From Actinoplanes ianthinogenes (GTDB taxonomy: Bacteria; Actinomycetota; Actinomycetes; Mycobacteriales; Micromonosporaceae), in NCBI RefSeq assembly GCF_018324205.1, contig NZ_AP023356.1, positions 7,563,501 to 7,627,500 of the forward strand: a DNA stretch of 64,000 nucleotides. The letters are read 5' to 3'. Made by a program: the position numbers and the translations under genes. Each line of letters starts with the position of its first letter. Within the stretch, counting starts at the first letter, position 1. Below are positions 42,489 to 50,937 of the stretch, one piece after another. Below the pieces are notes generated by a model. It was not told the DNA's origin, did not search any database, and saw only the letters and a list, made by a program, of their open reading frames with translations.

Positions 42489-43433
42489 ATGAGCAACGAC
42501 GAACGACTGATCACCCACCTGCGGCACGTGGACCTGGCCGTGCCGGACTACGACAAGCAGCTCGAGTTCTACACGACCATGTGGGGGCTGGACGCCGAGA
42601 CCACCGACGAGGGCATCGCGTTCCTGGCCGCGGCCGGCTCGCCGGAGCAGTACTCGGTGCGGCTGCGCAAGGCGGCGGAGAAGCGGCTCGACCTGATCGC
42701 CTTCGGCGCGGCGAGCGGGGCCGACGTCGACGCGCTGGCCGAGCGCCTGGGCCGGGCCGGCGTCACGCTGGTCAGCGAGCCGGGCGCGCTGCTGACCCCG
42801 GGCGGCGGGTACGGCTTCCGCTTCTTCGACCTGGACGGCCGTACCGTCGAAGTGTCCTGCGATGTCGAGGTCCGCAAGCATCGCAAGCTGGAGGAGGGCG
42901 AGTCCGTCCCGGTCAAGCTCTCGCACGTGGTGATCAACTCGCCGAACCCGGAGGCGACCGTCGCCTTCTACGGCGACCACCTGAACTTCGCGCTCTCCGA
43001 CACCCTGATGCACCCGCGGATGGGCTCGATGATGTGGTTCCTGCGCACCAACAAGTGGCACCACAGCCTGGCGATCGCCCGCGGGCCGCACGTCTCGCTG
43101 CACCACGCGTCGTTCGAGATGCGCGGCATCGACGAGTACATGCGCGGCACCGGCCGGCTGCTGCGCGGCGGCGTCGAGAAGGTGTGGGGGCCGGGCCGGC
43201 ACATGGCCGGGAACAACACCTTCAGCTACTTCCTCGACCCGCACGGCAACACCATCGAGTACACCACCGAGCTGGAGGAACTCGACGAGGACAGCTGGCA
43301 CCCGCACCTCTACGACTTCTCCGACCCGATGGTCAGCGACCAGTGGGGCACGGCGAACCCGATGAACGAGTTCGTCGCCAAGCAGTCGTTCAACGACGTG
43401 GACCGCGGCATCTTCGTCGCGCCGCCGGTCTGA
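42489..43433 (+). CDS. Type I extradiol (catechol 2,3-type) ring-cleavage dioxygenase
   Basis: This 314-aa two-domain VOC enzyme opens a catecholic ring next to the hydroxyls. Fe(II) ligands are visible as His146 (KLSHVVINS), His206 (SLHHASFEM) and Glu257 (NTIEYTTELE), close to BphC numbering (146, 210, 260). An active-site His (KWHHSLAI) and Tyr (TFSYFLDPHGN) are also present. The N-terminal VOC domain has lost ligands, as usual. ATG 42489 follows AAAGGA. The stop overlaps the next start. Confidence 0.93.
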   Translation: MSNDERLITHLRHVDLAVPDYDKQLEFYTTMWGLDAETTDEGIAFLAAAGSPEQYSVRLRKAAEKRLDLIAFGAASGADVDALAERLGRAGVTLVSEPGALLTPGGGYGFRFFDLDGRTVEVSCDVEVRKHRKLEEGESVPVKLSHVVINSPNPEATVAFYGDHLNFALSDTLMHPRMGSMMWFLRTNKWHHSLAIARGPHVSLHHASFEMRGIDEYMRGTGRLLRGGVEKVWGPGRHMAGNNTFSYFLDPHGNTIEYTTELEELDEDSWHPHLYDFSDPMVSDQWGTANPMNEFVAKQSFNDVDRGIFVAPPV

Positions 43434-44353
43434 TGCGGATCGTCAGCTACCGGCACGACGGCCGGGAGAAGTCGGGCATCCTCGCCGGGGACGAGGTGCG
43501 GCCGTTCGTCGACGACCTCTCCACCCTCCAGGTCATCGAGCGTGGCCTGGACAACGTCGGCACCAAGCCGGGTGTGCCGCTGGCCGCGGTGCGTCTGCTG
43601 GCGCCGCTGCGGCCGGCGTCGGTGCGGGACTTCGTGGCGTTCGAGGAGCACGTCGAGGGCGTCCGGCGCAGCGTCGACGGCTCGGCCGGGGTGCCCGAGG
43701 CCTGGTACGACGCGCCCACGTTCTACTTCACCAACCCGCACGCGATCTACGGGCCGGGCGACGACATCCCGTTCCCGCCCGCGTCGGTGGCCCGGGACTT
43801 CGAGCTGGAGGTGGCCGCGGTCGCCGGGCCCGGCGGGACGATCTTCGGCTACACGATCTTCAACGACTGGTCGGCGCGGGACCTCCAGAGCCGCGAGATG
43901 CGGGTGAGCCTCGGGCCGGCCAAGGGCAAGGATTTCGCCTCGAGCCTCGGGCCGTGGATCGTGACGGCGGATGAGCTGGAGCCGTACCGAAAGGACGGTT
44001 TTCTCGATCTCTGGTGCTCGGCGAGCGTGAACGGCGTCGAGGTGGGCCGGGATCTGCTCAGCAACATGGGGTGGACGTTCGAGACGATGCTCGCCTATGC
44101 CGCGCGGGACAGCGTGGTGAAGCCCGGTGACGTGCTCGGGTCGGGGACCGTGGGCAACGGCGGCTGCCTGGCCGAGCTGTGGGGCCGTCGTGGGGCGCAG
44201 GATCCGCCGCCGTTGAAGGACGGTGACGAGGTGACGTTGACCGTCGAAGGCATCGGAAACCTGGTAAATCGCGTTATTTCCGGACAAGCTGGGCGGCCGT
44301 TGGCGGCGGTCCGGCGTCGCGACGCGGCGAAAGCTCGCGCAGAGAGGCAGTGA
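43433..44353 (+). CDS. Fumarylacetoacetate hydrolase-family protein
   Basis: This 306-aa enzyme belongs to the FAH superfamily, acting on ring-cleavage products as hydratase, decarboxylase, isomerase or acylpyruvate hydrolase. The metal site is recognisable in ARDFELEVAAVAG and in FNDWSARDLQ, with the core ending GSGTVGNGG. It begins in the TGATG overlap with the dioxygenase gene. Which reaction it performs cannot be told from sequence. Confidence 0.9.
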   Translation: MRIVSYRHDGREKSGILAGDEVRPFVDDLSTLQVIERGLDNVGTKPGVPLAAVRLLAPLRPASVRDFVAFEEHVEGVRRSVDGSAGVPEAWYDAPTFYFTNPHAIYGPGDDIPFPPASVARDFELEVAAVAGPGGTIFGYTIFNDWSARDLQSREMRVSLGPAKGKDFASSLGPWIVTADELEPYRKDGFLDLWCSASVNGVEVGRDLLSNMGWTFETMLAYAARDSVVKPGDVLGSGTVGNGGCLAELWGRRGAQDPPPLKDGDEVTLTVEGIGNLVNRVISGQAGRPLAAVRRRDAAKARAERQ

Positions 44354-45489
44354 TGTTCGAGTATTTCCCCGGCAACTACGTCTGGAACCTGGGCGTGGTC
44401 GCCACCCTGAACAGCGGCGGCCTGATCGACGAGGTCGACCGCGCCTGCCGCCCGATCCGCGAGCTGGGCGCCCAGGGCGCCGACGTCGGCACCAAGGAGT
44501 TCCTGGCCTCCTGGGCGGCGGTCGCCGAGGACCTGGCCACCCAGGCCGCCGCCGACGAGGCGGCCGGCCACCCGCGCACCGCGGGGCAGAAGTACCTGCG
44601 CGCCACCAACTACCTGGCCCAGGCCGAGCGGATGCAGAGCGCCAAGCAGCCGGACCGGAACGTCTTCTACCGCCGCTGCCTGGAACTCCAGCAGAAGGCG
44701 TTCGACCTGATCGACCCGGCGACCAGCCGGGTGGCGATCCCGTTCGAGGGTGCGCTGCTGCCGGCGTACTTCACGAAGGCCGCGGAGAGCGCGCCGGTGA
44801 TCATCATGTTCAACGGGCTGGACTCCACCAAGGAGCACATGTACGCCTCCGGCTTCCCTCAGGAGATGGCGGCTCGCGGCATCTCCACGCTGATGGTCGA
44901 CACCCCCGGCAGCGGCGAGGCGCTGCGGCTGCTCGGCCTGACCAGCCGGGTGGAGTCCGAGGACTGGGCGCGCGCCTGCGTCGACTACCTGCTCACCCGG
45001 GACGACGTGGTCGCCGACAAGATCGGCCTGGTCGGCTGGTCGCTCGGCGGCTACTACGCGCCGCGCGCCGCCGCGTTCGAGAAACGGCTCGCGCTCTGCG
45101 TGGCCTGGGGCGCCAACCACGACTGGGGCGCGGTGCAGAAGCGCCGGCTGGAGCGCGAGGGCGAGAACCCGGTCCCGCACTACTGGGACCACGTGCTCTG
45201 GGTGTGGGGCGAGACCGACCTGGACACCTTCATCGCCAAGGCCGAGGCGGTCAACCTCGACGGCGTGGTCGAGAAGATCACCGTGCCGTTCCTGATCGCG
45301 CACGGGGAGAACGACCGGCAGATCCCGCTTCAGTACGCGTACCGCTCCTACGAGCAGGCGGTCAACGCGCCCCGGCGGGACCTGCGGATCTTCACGCCGG
45401 CCGAGGGCGGCGCCGAGCACATCGGGCTGGACCACTTCGCGCACGTGCAGACCTACATCGCCGACTGGATCACGGACGTCTTCGCATGA
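44353..45489 (+). CDS. Alpha/beta-hydrolase, C-C hydrolase type (dihydroxypseudooxynicotine hydrolase-like)
   Basis: This 378-aa hydrolase has an N-terminal helical cap (about 1-120) followed by the hydrolase core: FNGLDSTKEHMY, nucleophile Ser230 in LVGWSLGGYYA, GENDRQIP and a late His near EHIGLDHFAHV. The overall form resembles 2,6-dihydroxypseudooxynicotine hydrolase and related C-C bond hydrolases, which act on aromatic or heteroaromatic products. It overlaps its neighbours on both sides. A role in cleaving the meta-cleavage product is inferred from context. Confidence 0.88.
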   Translation: MFEYFPGNYVWNLGVVATLNSGGLIDEVDRACRPIRELGAQGADVGTKEFLASWAAVAEDLATQAAADEAAGHPRTAGQKYLRATNYLAQAERMQSAKQPDRNVFYRRCLELQQKAFDLIDPATSRVAIPFEGALLPAYFTKAAESAPVIIMFNGLDSTKEHMYASGFPQEMAARGISTLMVDTPGSGEALRLLGLTSRVESEDWARACVDYLLTRDDVVADKIGLVGWSLGGYYAPRAAAFEKRLALCVAWGANHDWGAVQKRRLEREGENPVPHYWDHVLWVWGETDLDTFIAKAEAVNLDGVVEKITVPFLIAHGENDRQIPLQYAYRSYEQAVNAPRRDLRIFTPAEGGAEHIGLDHFAHVQTYIADWITDVFA

Positions 45490-46451
45490 TCGATCGCACG
45501 GATCCCGAGGGTGCCGTCGCGGCGGCCGCCAAGCGCTGCTCCAACTGGGGGCGGTGGGGTGCCGAGGACGTACGGGGAACCATGAACTTCCTGACCCCGG
45601 CGCACCGCGCGCGTGCGGCGGGCCTGGTGCGCCGCGGTGTCTCCTTCTCGCTGGCGCAGTCCTTCGACGCGAACGGGCCGCAGAAGGGCTGGCGGCGGCG
45701 CACCAACCCGGTGCACACGATGCTGGACACCGGCACCGACGCGGTCGCCGGCGTGCAGGGCTTCCCGCACGGGATCGGCGGCGCCGACGACGTGATCTCG
45801 ATGCCGCTCCAGTGCTCCACCCAGTGGGACGGGCTCGGCCACATCTTCGACCACGGCAGGGCCTGGAACGGGCGCCCGGCGGAGAAGGTGGTGACCAGCC
45901 TCGGCGACGGCGTGACCGGCATCGAGACGGTCGCCTCGGTGATCGCCGGGCGCGGGGTGCTGCTCGACGTCGGGCGCGCGCTCGGCGCCGGCGGCGAGCT
46001 GCCGGATGGCTTCGCCATCACGGAGGAGCATCTGGCGGCGACGATCGCGCGGCAGGGCGCGACGTCCGCGGTGGGCCGGGGCGACATTGTTCTGGTACGC
46101 ACGGGGCAGCTGTCCCGGGTGCGCCGGGACGGGTGGGGCGACTATGCCGGTGGCGCGGCCCCGGGGCTGTCGTTCACCACGGCGGACTGGCTGCACCGGA
46201 CCGAGATCGCCGCGATCGCGACCGACACCTGGGGTTTCGAGGTCCGGCCGAACGAGTTCGACGACGCGTTCCAGCCGCTGCATCAGGTGGCGATCCCGCA
46301 CATCGGCCTGTTCCTCGGGGAGATGTGGGATCCGGACGAGCTGGCCGCGGATTGTGCGGCGGACGGGGTCTACGAGTTCTGGCTGACCGCCGCGCCGCTG
46401 CCGGTCACCGGGGCGGTCGGCAGCCCGGTCAACCCGATCGCCGTCAAGTAG
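45486..46451 (+). CDS. Cyclase-family (kynurenine formamidase/isatin hydrolase-like) metal hydrolase
   Basis: This 321-aa protein belongs to the Cyclase family (PF04199), whose members hydrolyse cyclic amides, arylformamides or lactones. The region usually reading HxGTHxD is here MPLQCSTQWDGLGHIFDHG, the subtype with QWD in place of THxD that is common in aromatic operons; Asp and His ligands remain. It overlaps the preceding gene by 4 bp and ends the operon before a hairpin at 46462. Confidence 0.87.
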   Translation: MIDRTDPEGAVAAAAKRCSNWGRWGAEDVRGTMNFLTPAHRARAAGLVRRGVSFSLAQSFDANGPQKGWRRRTNPVHTMLDTGTDAVAGVQGFPHGIGGADDVISMPLQCSTQWDGLGHIFDHGRAWNGRPAEKVVTSLGDGVTGIETVASVIAGRGVLLDVGRALGAGGELPDGFAITEEHLAATIARQGATSAVGRGDIVLVRTGQLSRVRRDGWGDYAGGAAPGLSFTTADWLHRTEIAAIATDTWGFEVRPNEFDDAFQPLHQVAIPHIGLFLGEMWDPDELAADCAADGVYEFWLTAAPLPVTGAVGSPVNPIAVK

Positions 46452-46461
46452 CCCACGTGGC

Positions 46462-46489
46462 AAGGGCGCGTCCATGCGGGCGCGCCCTT
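46462..46489 (+). terminator. Hairpin terminator after the aromatic operon
   Basis: Perfect 9-bp stem (AAGGGCGCG and CGCGCCCTT) with a 10-nt loop, 10 bp past the cyclase stop; the last stem bases and following TTC give a weak T-tract. It also faces the stop of the convergent DUF3817 gene. Confidence 0.8.
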
Positions 46490-46503
46490 CGCCGTGCCGG
46501 GCC

Positions 46504-46818
46504 TCAGACGGTGGCCGGGGCCGGCTCCGGGGCCGGGCGGCGCTTGGTCACCCAGCGCTCGAAGATCAGCGTGGTGAGCGGCGGGATCGAGGCGGCCAGG
46601 GCGAAGCCGGTGCGCCAGAACGACCAGCGTTCGGCGCGGGCGGCCCAGAGGGTGGCCGCAAGGTACGCCACGAAGAGCGCGCCGTGGATCCGGCCGAACA
46701 GCCACACCCCGGCGTCGGTGGTGTGCGAGACGTGCTTCAGATACATCCCGGCCAGCAGGCCGGTCCACGAGAACGCCTCGGCGATCGCGGTCACGCGGAA
46801 CACCAGGAACGCCGGCAC
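46504..46818 (-). CDS. DUF3817 small membrane protein
   Basis: This 104-aa protein has three hydrophobic helices and the DUF3817 pattern (FRVTAIAEAFSWTGLLAGMYLKH, GRIHGALFVAYLAATLWAA, TTLIFERWVTKR). The family is widespread in actinobacteria and of unknown function, sometimes near permeases. GTG 46818 follows AGGAGAGGGG. Confidence 0.87.
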   Translation of the reverse strand: MPAFLVFRVTAIAEAFSWTGLLAGMYLKHVSHTTDAGVWLFGRIHGALFVAYLAATLWAARAERWSFWRTGFALAASIPPLTTLIFERWVTKRRPAPEPAPATV

Positions 46819-46929
46819 CCGCCACCCCTCTCCTGAAGATCAATCGTTCGGACGCTATCCCCCGGAAGTTGAGTGTTTCCTGGCAGGCGGGGTATCTCCG
46901 GCTCGCGTACCCACTATCGAGGAGGTTCC

Positions 46930-47478
46930 GTGCCGGACATCGTGGAGATCATCAAGGAGCAGCACCAGAAGGTCGACGCGCTGCTGGAGCAGGCGGCTTC
47001 GGAGGAGAACGACCAGTTGGCGATCCTTCAGGAGATCGCCAAGATGCTGCTGCCGCATTCCGAGGCGGAGGAGGACTTCGTCTACCCGACCATCCGCGCC
47101 AAGGCGGCCGAGACCGGCGAGGAGGTGCGCGACGGCGTCGAGGAGCACCACCAGATCGAGGAGATGCTGCGCAACCTGCTCGACGGCAGCCCCGACGACC
47201 CCGGCTGGGACGGCACGCTCGCGGCGATCACCGGCGAGCTCCGGCACCACGTCGAGGAGGAGGAGCAGGACCTGCTGCCGGTCCTCGCCGACCGGCTCAG
47301 CGACGCGGAGCGCGAGGAGATGGGGCAGCGGTTCCTGGCGGCGACGACCGGCGGCCTGCCCGCCGAGGAGCACCCGGCCACCCGGCAGGAGCTTTACGAG
47401 AAGGCGAAGGAGCAGGACATCCCGGGCCGGTCCTCGATGACCAAGGACGAGCTCGCGAAGGCGGTCGGCGAGGGGTGA
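46930..47478 (+). CDS. Hemerythrin HHE-domain protein with C-terminal SAP/Rho-N-like segment
   Basis: This 182-aa cytoplasmic protein folds as a four-helix hemerythrin (about 1-140) with di-iron ligands in KEQHQKVD, LLPHSEAEEDFVYP, EEHHQIEE and LRHHVEEEEQDLLP. Roles of such proteins include oxygen, nitric oxide or iron handling and stress response. The C-terminal tail (SMTKDELAKAVGEG) resembles a SAP or Rho-N helix-extension motif that could bind nucleic acid. GTG 46930 follows GGAGG. Confidence 0.9.
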   Translation: MPDIVEIIKEQHQKVDALLEQAASEENDQLAILQEIAKMLLPHSEAEEDFVYPTIRAKAAETGEEVRDGVEEHHQIEEMLRNLLDGSPDDPGWDGTLAAITGELRHHVEEEEQDLLPVLADRLSDAEREEMGQRFLAATTGGLPAEEHPATRQELYEKAKEQDIPGRSSMTKDELAKAVGEG

Positions 47479-47517
47479 CCGCCTGCGTTCCCCGGCCGGT
47501 CCACCGATACTGGTGGG

Positions 47518-47775
47518 GTGTCTGATCTACCTCCGGCGCGGATGCGGCCGTGCCGCCGTTGCGGTCACCCGACCCGGGTGGACCGGATGGTGCAGGGGTA
47601 CGGCCGCAACTGTGCCGCCGCGCTCGGCCTGATCGGCGGCACGGTCGACACCGGTCACTCCGGCCCGGACCTGCTCGACCTGATGGACCTGGAGCCGGAG
47701 GACGAGTGCGACGGCGGCGACCGTCCGGCGGACAGCGACCTCAGTGCCGCGCGAGCCCGGCGCCGCCCAGCATGA
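47518..47775 (+). CDS. Small DUF6011-like zinc-ribbon protein
   Basis: This 85-aa protein has a CRRCGHP knuckle and a GYGRNCAAAL motif that together resemble DUF6011, a small putative zinc-binding family. The tail is acidic. GTG 47518 directly follows the hemerythrin gene (39 bp gap), and the 3' end overlaps the convergent methyltransferase by 35 bp. Function unknown. Confidence 0.65.
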   Translation: MSDLPPARMRPCRRCGHPTRVDRMVQGYGRNCAAALGLIGGTVDTGHSGPDLLDLMDLEPEDECDGGDRPADSDLSAARARRRPA

Positions 47776-48529
47776 GCAGCCGGGCCGGGTCGGCCTCCGG
47801 CGGGTCCTCCGGGTCCGGGTGCCACTGCGGGCAGAAGACGACGCCCGGCTCCACCAGTTCCCAGCCCTCGAACAGTCCGGCCACCTGCGCCCGGTCGCGC
47901 AGCACCAGCGGCGTCCCGGTGCGGTTGTACAGGTCGGCGATCCGCTCCAGCGCGGCCGGGTCGGCGCCGCTGCCGGTGGTGTGCGAGATCGCGAGCAGGC
48001 TGCCCGGCGCCACCGCCGCCCGGTAATCGCGCAGCGCGGCGGTCAGCCGGGGACTGTCCGGCGCGAAGTGCAGCACCGCGATCATCAGGACGGCGACCGG
48101 CCGCGACAGGTCGATCAGGTCCCGCAGCGCGGGCGCGGCCAGCACCGTGCCGGGCTCCTGGAGGTCGGCCTGGATCACCACGGTGTTCGGGTCCGCGGCG
48201 AGCATGTCCCGGGCGTACAGCACCGCGGTCGGGTCGACGTCGACATAGGCGGTCCGGGCGCCCGGGTCGATCGCCTGGGCGATCTCGTGCACGTTGCCCT
48301 CGGTGGGGATGCCGGAGCCCAGGTCGAGGAACTGGTCGATGCCGCGGGACAGGGCGAACCGGACCGCCCGCCGCAGGAAGGCCCGGTTGGCGCGGGCGAT
48401 CTCCGGGATGTCGGGGACGAGCTCGACGGCCCGGGTGGCGACCACCCGGTCGGCGGCGAAGTTGTGCGTCCCGCCCAGGAAGGCGTCGTAGATGCGGGCC
48501 GCGCTGGGCTTGTTCGGGTCGATTCCCAT
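47741..48529 (-). CDS. DUF574 SAM-dependent methyltransferase (first of two)
   Basis: This 262-aa enzyme belongs to PF04672, a family of SAM-dependent methyltransferases abundant in actinobacteria. The N-terminal PSAARIYDAFLGGTHNFAAD motif is characteristic; the Rossmann part has FLDLGSGIPTEGNVHEIAQ and YVDVDPTAVLYARDML. Substrates are unknown; many copies occur per genome. The gene is divergent from the hybrid kinase (53 bp apart). A paralogue lies at 56262. Confidence 0.9.
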   Translation of the reverse strand: MGIDPNKPSAARIYDAFLGGTHNFAADRVVATRAVELVPDIPEIARANRAFLRRAVRFALSRGIDQFLDLGSGIPTEGNVHEIAQAIDPGARTAYVDVDPTAVLYARDMLAADPNTVVIQADLQEPGTVLAAPALRDLIDLSRPVAVLMIAVLHFAPDSPRLTAALRDYRAAVAPGSLLAISHTTGSGADPAALERIADLYNRTGTPLVLRDRAQVAGLFEGWELVEPGVVFCPQWHPDPEDPPEADPARLLMLGGAGLARH

Positions 48530-48582
48530 AATTCACTTTTTACCCAGTCCGCACGAAAAATCTGGGATTATCGTAGTTTGGG

Positions 48583-50901
48583 ATGGAGGTCGTGGTGGAG
48601 TCACGTGACGCCCTGCCCGGGCTCTTGATCGACACCGCCCCGGACGCGATCGTCATCAGCCGCTCGGACGGCACCATCACCATCGCCAACCGCCGCGCCC
48701 ACGAGATGTTCGGATACCCGCCCGGCGACCTGGTCGGCCACTCCGTCGACCTGCTGGTGCCGGCGGAGGTCCGCGACCGGCACCCCGGGCAGCGCGCCCG
48801 CTACCTCTCCGGCGCGCACCGGCCGCTGCGCCGGTTGCCGCTGCGCGGGCTGCGGCGGGACGGAACGATCTTCGCGGTGGAGATCTCGCTCTCCGCGGTG
48901 CAGGGGGCGGACGGGCAGACGTACGTCACCTCGGTCCTGCGCGACGACACCGCGCAGCGCGAGGCGGCCCGGACCCGCGCCCTCCTCGCGTCCGTGGTCC
49001 AGTCGTCGCACGACGCGATCGTCACCACCGACCTGGACGGCCTGGTCCTGTCCTGGAACCCGGGCGCCGAGCTGCTCTACGGGTTCACCGCCGCCGACAT
49101 GATCGGCCGGCCGATCGACCGGATCATCCCGCCCGACCGGCGCTCCGACGAGGAACAGATCCGCACCCTGATCCGGCTCGGCGGCCGGGTGGACCGGTAC
49201 CGGGCCGCCCGGCTCACCGCCACCGGCCAGGTCATCGTGGTCAACACGCTGATCTCACCGCTGGTCGACGAGCGCGGCACGATGTTCGGCACCACCACCA
49301 CGACCCGGGACATCACCGAGCGGGAACGCACCGAGGCCCGGGTCCAGGCGATCCTGGACGCGGCCCCGGACGCGCTGCTCGGCGTCGGCGAGGCCGGCGC
49401 GGTGGTGCTGGTCAACGCCGAGGCGGAGCGGCTGTTCGGGCACCGCCGGCACGACCTGATCGACACCCCGGTGTCCCGGCTGCTGCCGGACGGGCTGCCG
49501 CGGGTCTCCGCGGTGCTGCGCACCGGCGGCGACTCCACCCCGCTGGACACCGAGCGCACCGGGGACGGCGAGCAACGCTGGGCCAAACGCCGGGCGATCC
49601 GCAGCGACGGCGCCGAGCTGCCGGTCGACATCGCGTGCAGCGCGCTGCACACCGAGACCGGCGTGATCACCGTGGCCGCGGTCCGGGACATCACCGACCG
49701 GCTGGCCGCCGAGGCCGAGCGGCGCCGGCTGCGCGAGGAGACCGACCGGCAGAAGCTGGAGGCCCGGATGCAGCAGGCACAGCGCCTGGAGAGCCTGGGA
49801 CAGCTGGCCGGCGGCATCGCGCACGACTTCAACAACCTGCTCGCGGTGATCCTCAACTACGCGGCGTTCATCATCGAGGACGCGGCCGGCAGCGCGCCGG
49901 CCGCCGACGCCGAGCAGATCGCCCGGGCCGCCCGGCGCGGCAGCGACCTGACCCACCAGCTGCTCGCCTTCGCCCGGCGGGAGGTGATCCGGCCGCGACC
50001 GCTGGACCTCAACACGGTGGTGACCGAGGTCCACCAGATGCTGGAGCGGTCGCTCGGCGAACACATCACCCTCACCGTACGCACGGCCGACGCGCTGCCC
50101 GCCGTGATGGCCGACCCGGGCCAGCTGGAGCAGGTGCTGGTGAACCTGGCGGTGAACGCCCGGGACGCGATGCCGACCGGCGGCCGGCTCACCATCGACA
50201 CCGCCGAGGTCCGGGTCGACGCGGACCACTCGGCCGCCCGGGCCGGCCTGAGCATCGGCCGTTACCTGAGGTTGCGCGTCTCGGACACCGGCACCGGCAT
50301 GCCCAAGGAGGTGATCGACAAGGCGTTCGAGCCGTTCTTCACCACCAAGCCGAGCGGGCAGGGGACCGGGCTCGGGCTGGCCACCGTCTACGGGATCATC
50401 ACGCAGGCCGGCGGGACGGCGCAGATCTACTCCGAGCCGGGGATCGGGACCACGTTCACCATCCTGCTGCCGGTCACCGACGTGCAGGCGCAGGAGATCA
50501 CCGCGGAGGACACGGCCGCCGGGCTGACCGGGCACGGGGCGACGGTGCTGGTGGCCGAGGACGAGGACGCGTTGCGCGAGGTGACCAGCCGGATCCTGCG
50601 GCGCGGCGGGTACACCGTGCTGACCGCGAACGGGGGCGAGGAGGCGCTGCGGCTGGCCGCCGAGAACCGGATCGACGTGCTGCTCACCGACGTGATCATG
50701 CCGGGGATGCTGGGCAAGGACCTGGCGGACGCGGTCACCACCCGGTACCCCCGGACGAAGGTGCTGTTCATGTCCGGTTATGCCCAGCCGGTGCTGACCA
50801 ACCACGGCACCCTCGCGGTCGGCGTGCACCTGCTGGAGAAGCCGTTCACCAGTGCGGAGCTGATGCGGGCTTTGCACGATGAGCTGCAAGCGAAACCGTG
50901 A
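48583..50901 (+). CDS. Hybrid sensor histidine kinase with three PAS domains and receiver
   Basis: This 772-aa cytoplasmic kinase has PAS domains at about 10-125, 135-250 and 258-375, then a HisKA with the acceptor His414 (GGIAHDFNNLL), a HATPase_c (NLAVNARDAMPTGG, GTGLGLATVYGI) and a C-terminal receiver with Asp703 (VLLTDVIMPGM). There are no transmembrane helices, so it senses a cytoplasmic or redox signal through PAS cofactors. ATG 48583 is used; in-frame GTG at 48592 or 48595 would be better spaced from GGAGG. No partner regulator is adjacent, so phosphotransfer is probably to its own receiver and then elsewhere. Confidence 0.92.
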   Translation: MEVVVESRDALPGLLIDTAPDAIVISRSDGTITIANRRAHEMFGYPPGDLVGHSVDLLVPAEVRDRHPGQRARYLSGAHRPLRRLPLRGLRRDGTIFAVEISLSAVQGADGQTYVTSVLRDDTAQREAARTRALLASVVQSSHDAIVTTDLDGLVLSWNPGAELLYGFTAADMIGRPIDRIIPPDRRSDEEQIRTLIRLGGRVDRYRAARLTATGQVIVVNTLISPLVDERGTMFGTTTTTRDITERERTEARVQAILDAAPDALLGVGEAGAVVLVNAEAERLFGHRRHDLIDTPVSRLLPDGLPRVSAVLRTGGDSTPLDTERTGDGEQRWAKRRAIRSDGAELPVDIACSALHTETGVITVAAVRDITDRLAAEAERRRLREETDRQKLEARMQQAQRLESLGQLAGGIAHDFNNLLAVILNYAAFIIEDAAGSAPAADAEQIARAARRGSDLTHQLLAFARREVIRPRPLDLNTVVTEVHQMLERSLGEHITLTVRTADALPAVMADPGQLEQVLVNLAVNARDAMPTGGRLTIDTAEVRVDADHSAARAGLSIGRYLRLRVSDTGTGMPKEVIDKAFEPFFTTKPSGQGTGLGLATVYGIITQAGGTAQIYSEPGIGTTFTILLPVTDVQAQEITAEDTAAGLTGHGATVLVAEDEDALREVTSRILRRGGYTVLTANGGEEALRLAAENRIDVLLTDVIMPGMLGKDLADAVTTRYPRTKVLFMSGYAQPVLTNHGTLAVGVHLLEKPFTSAELMRALHDELQAKP

Positions 50902-50937
50902 CGGTTCATCGACGGTCATCGGGGTATGGGCGGGCTC

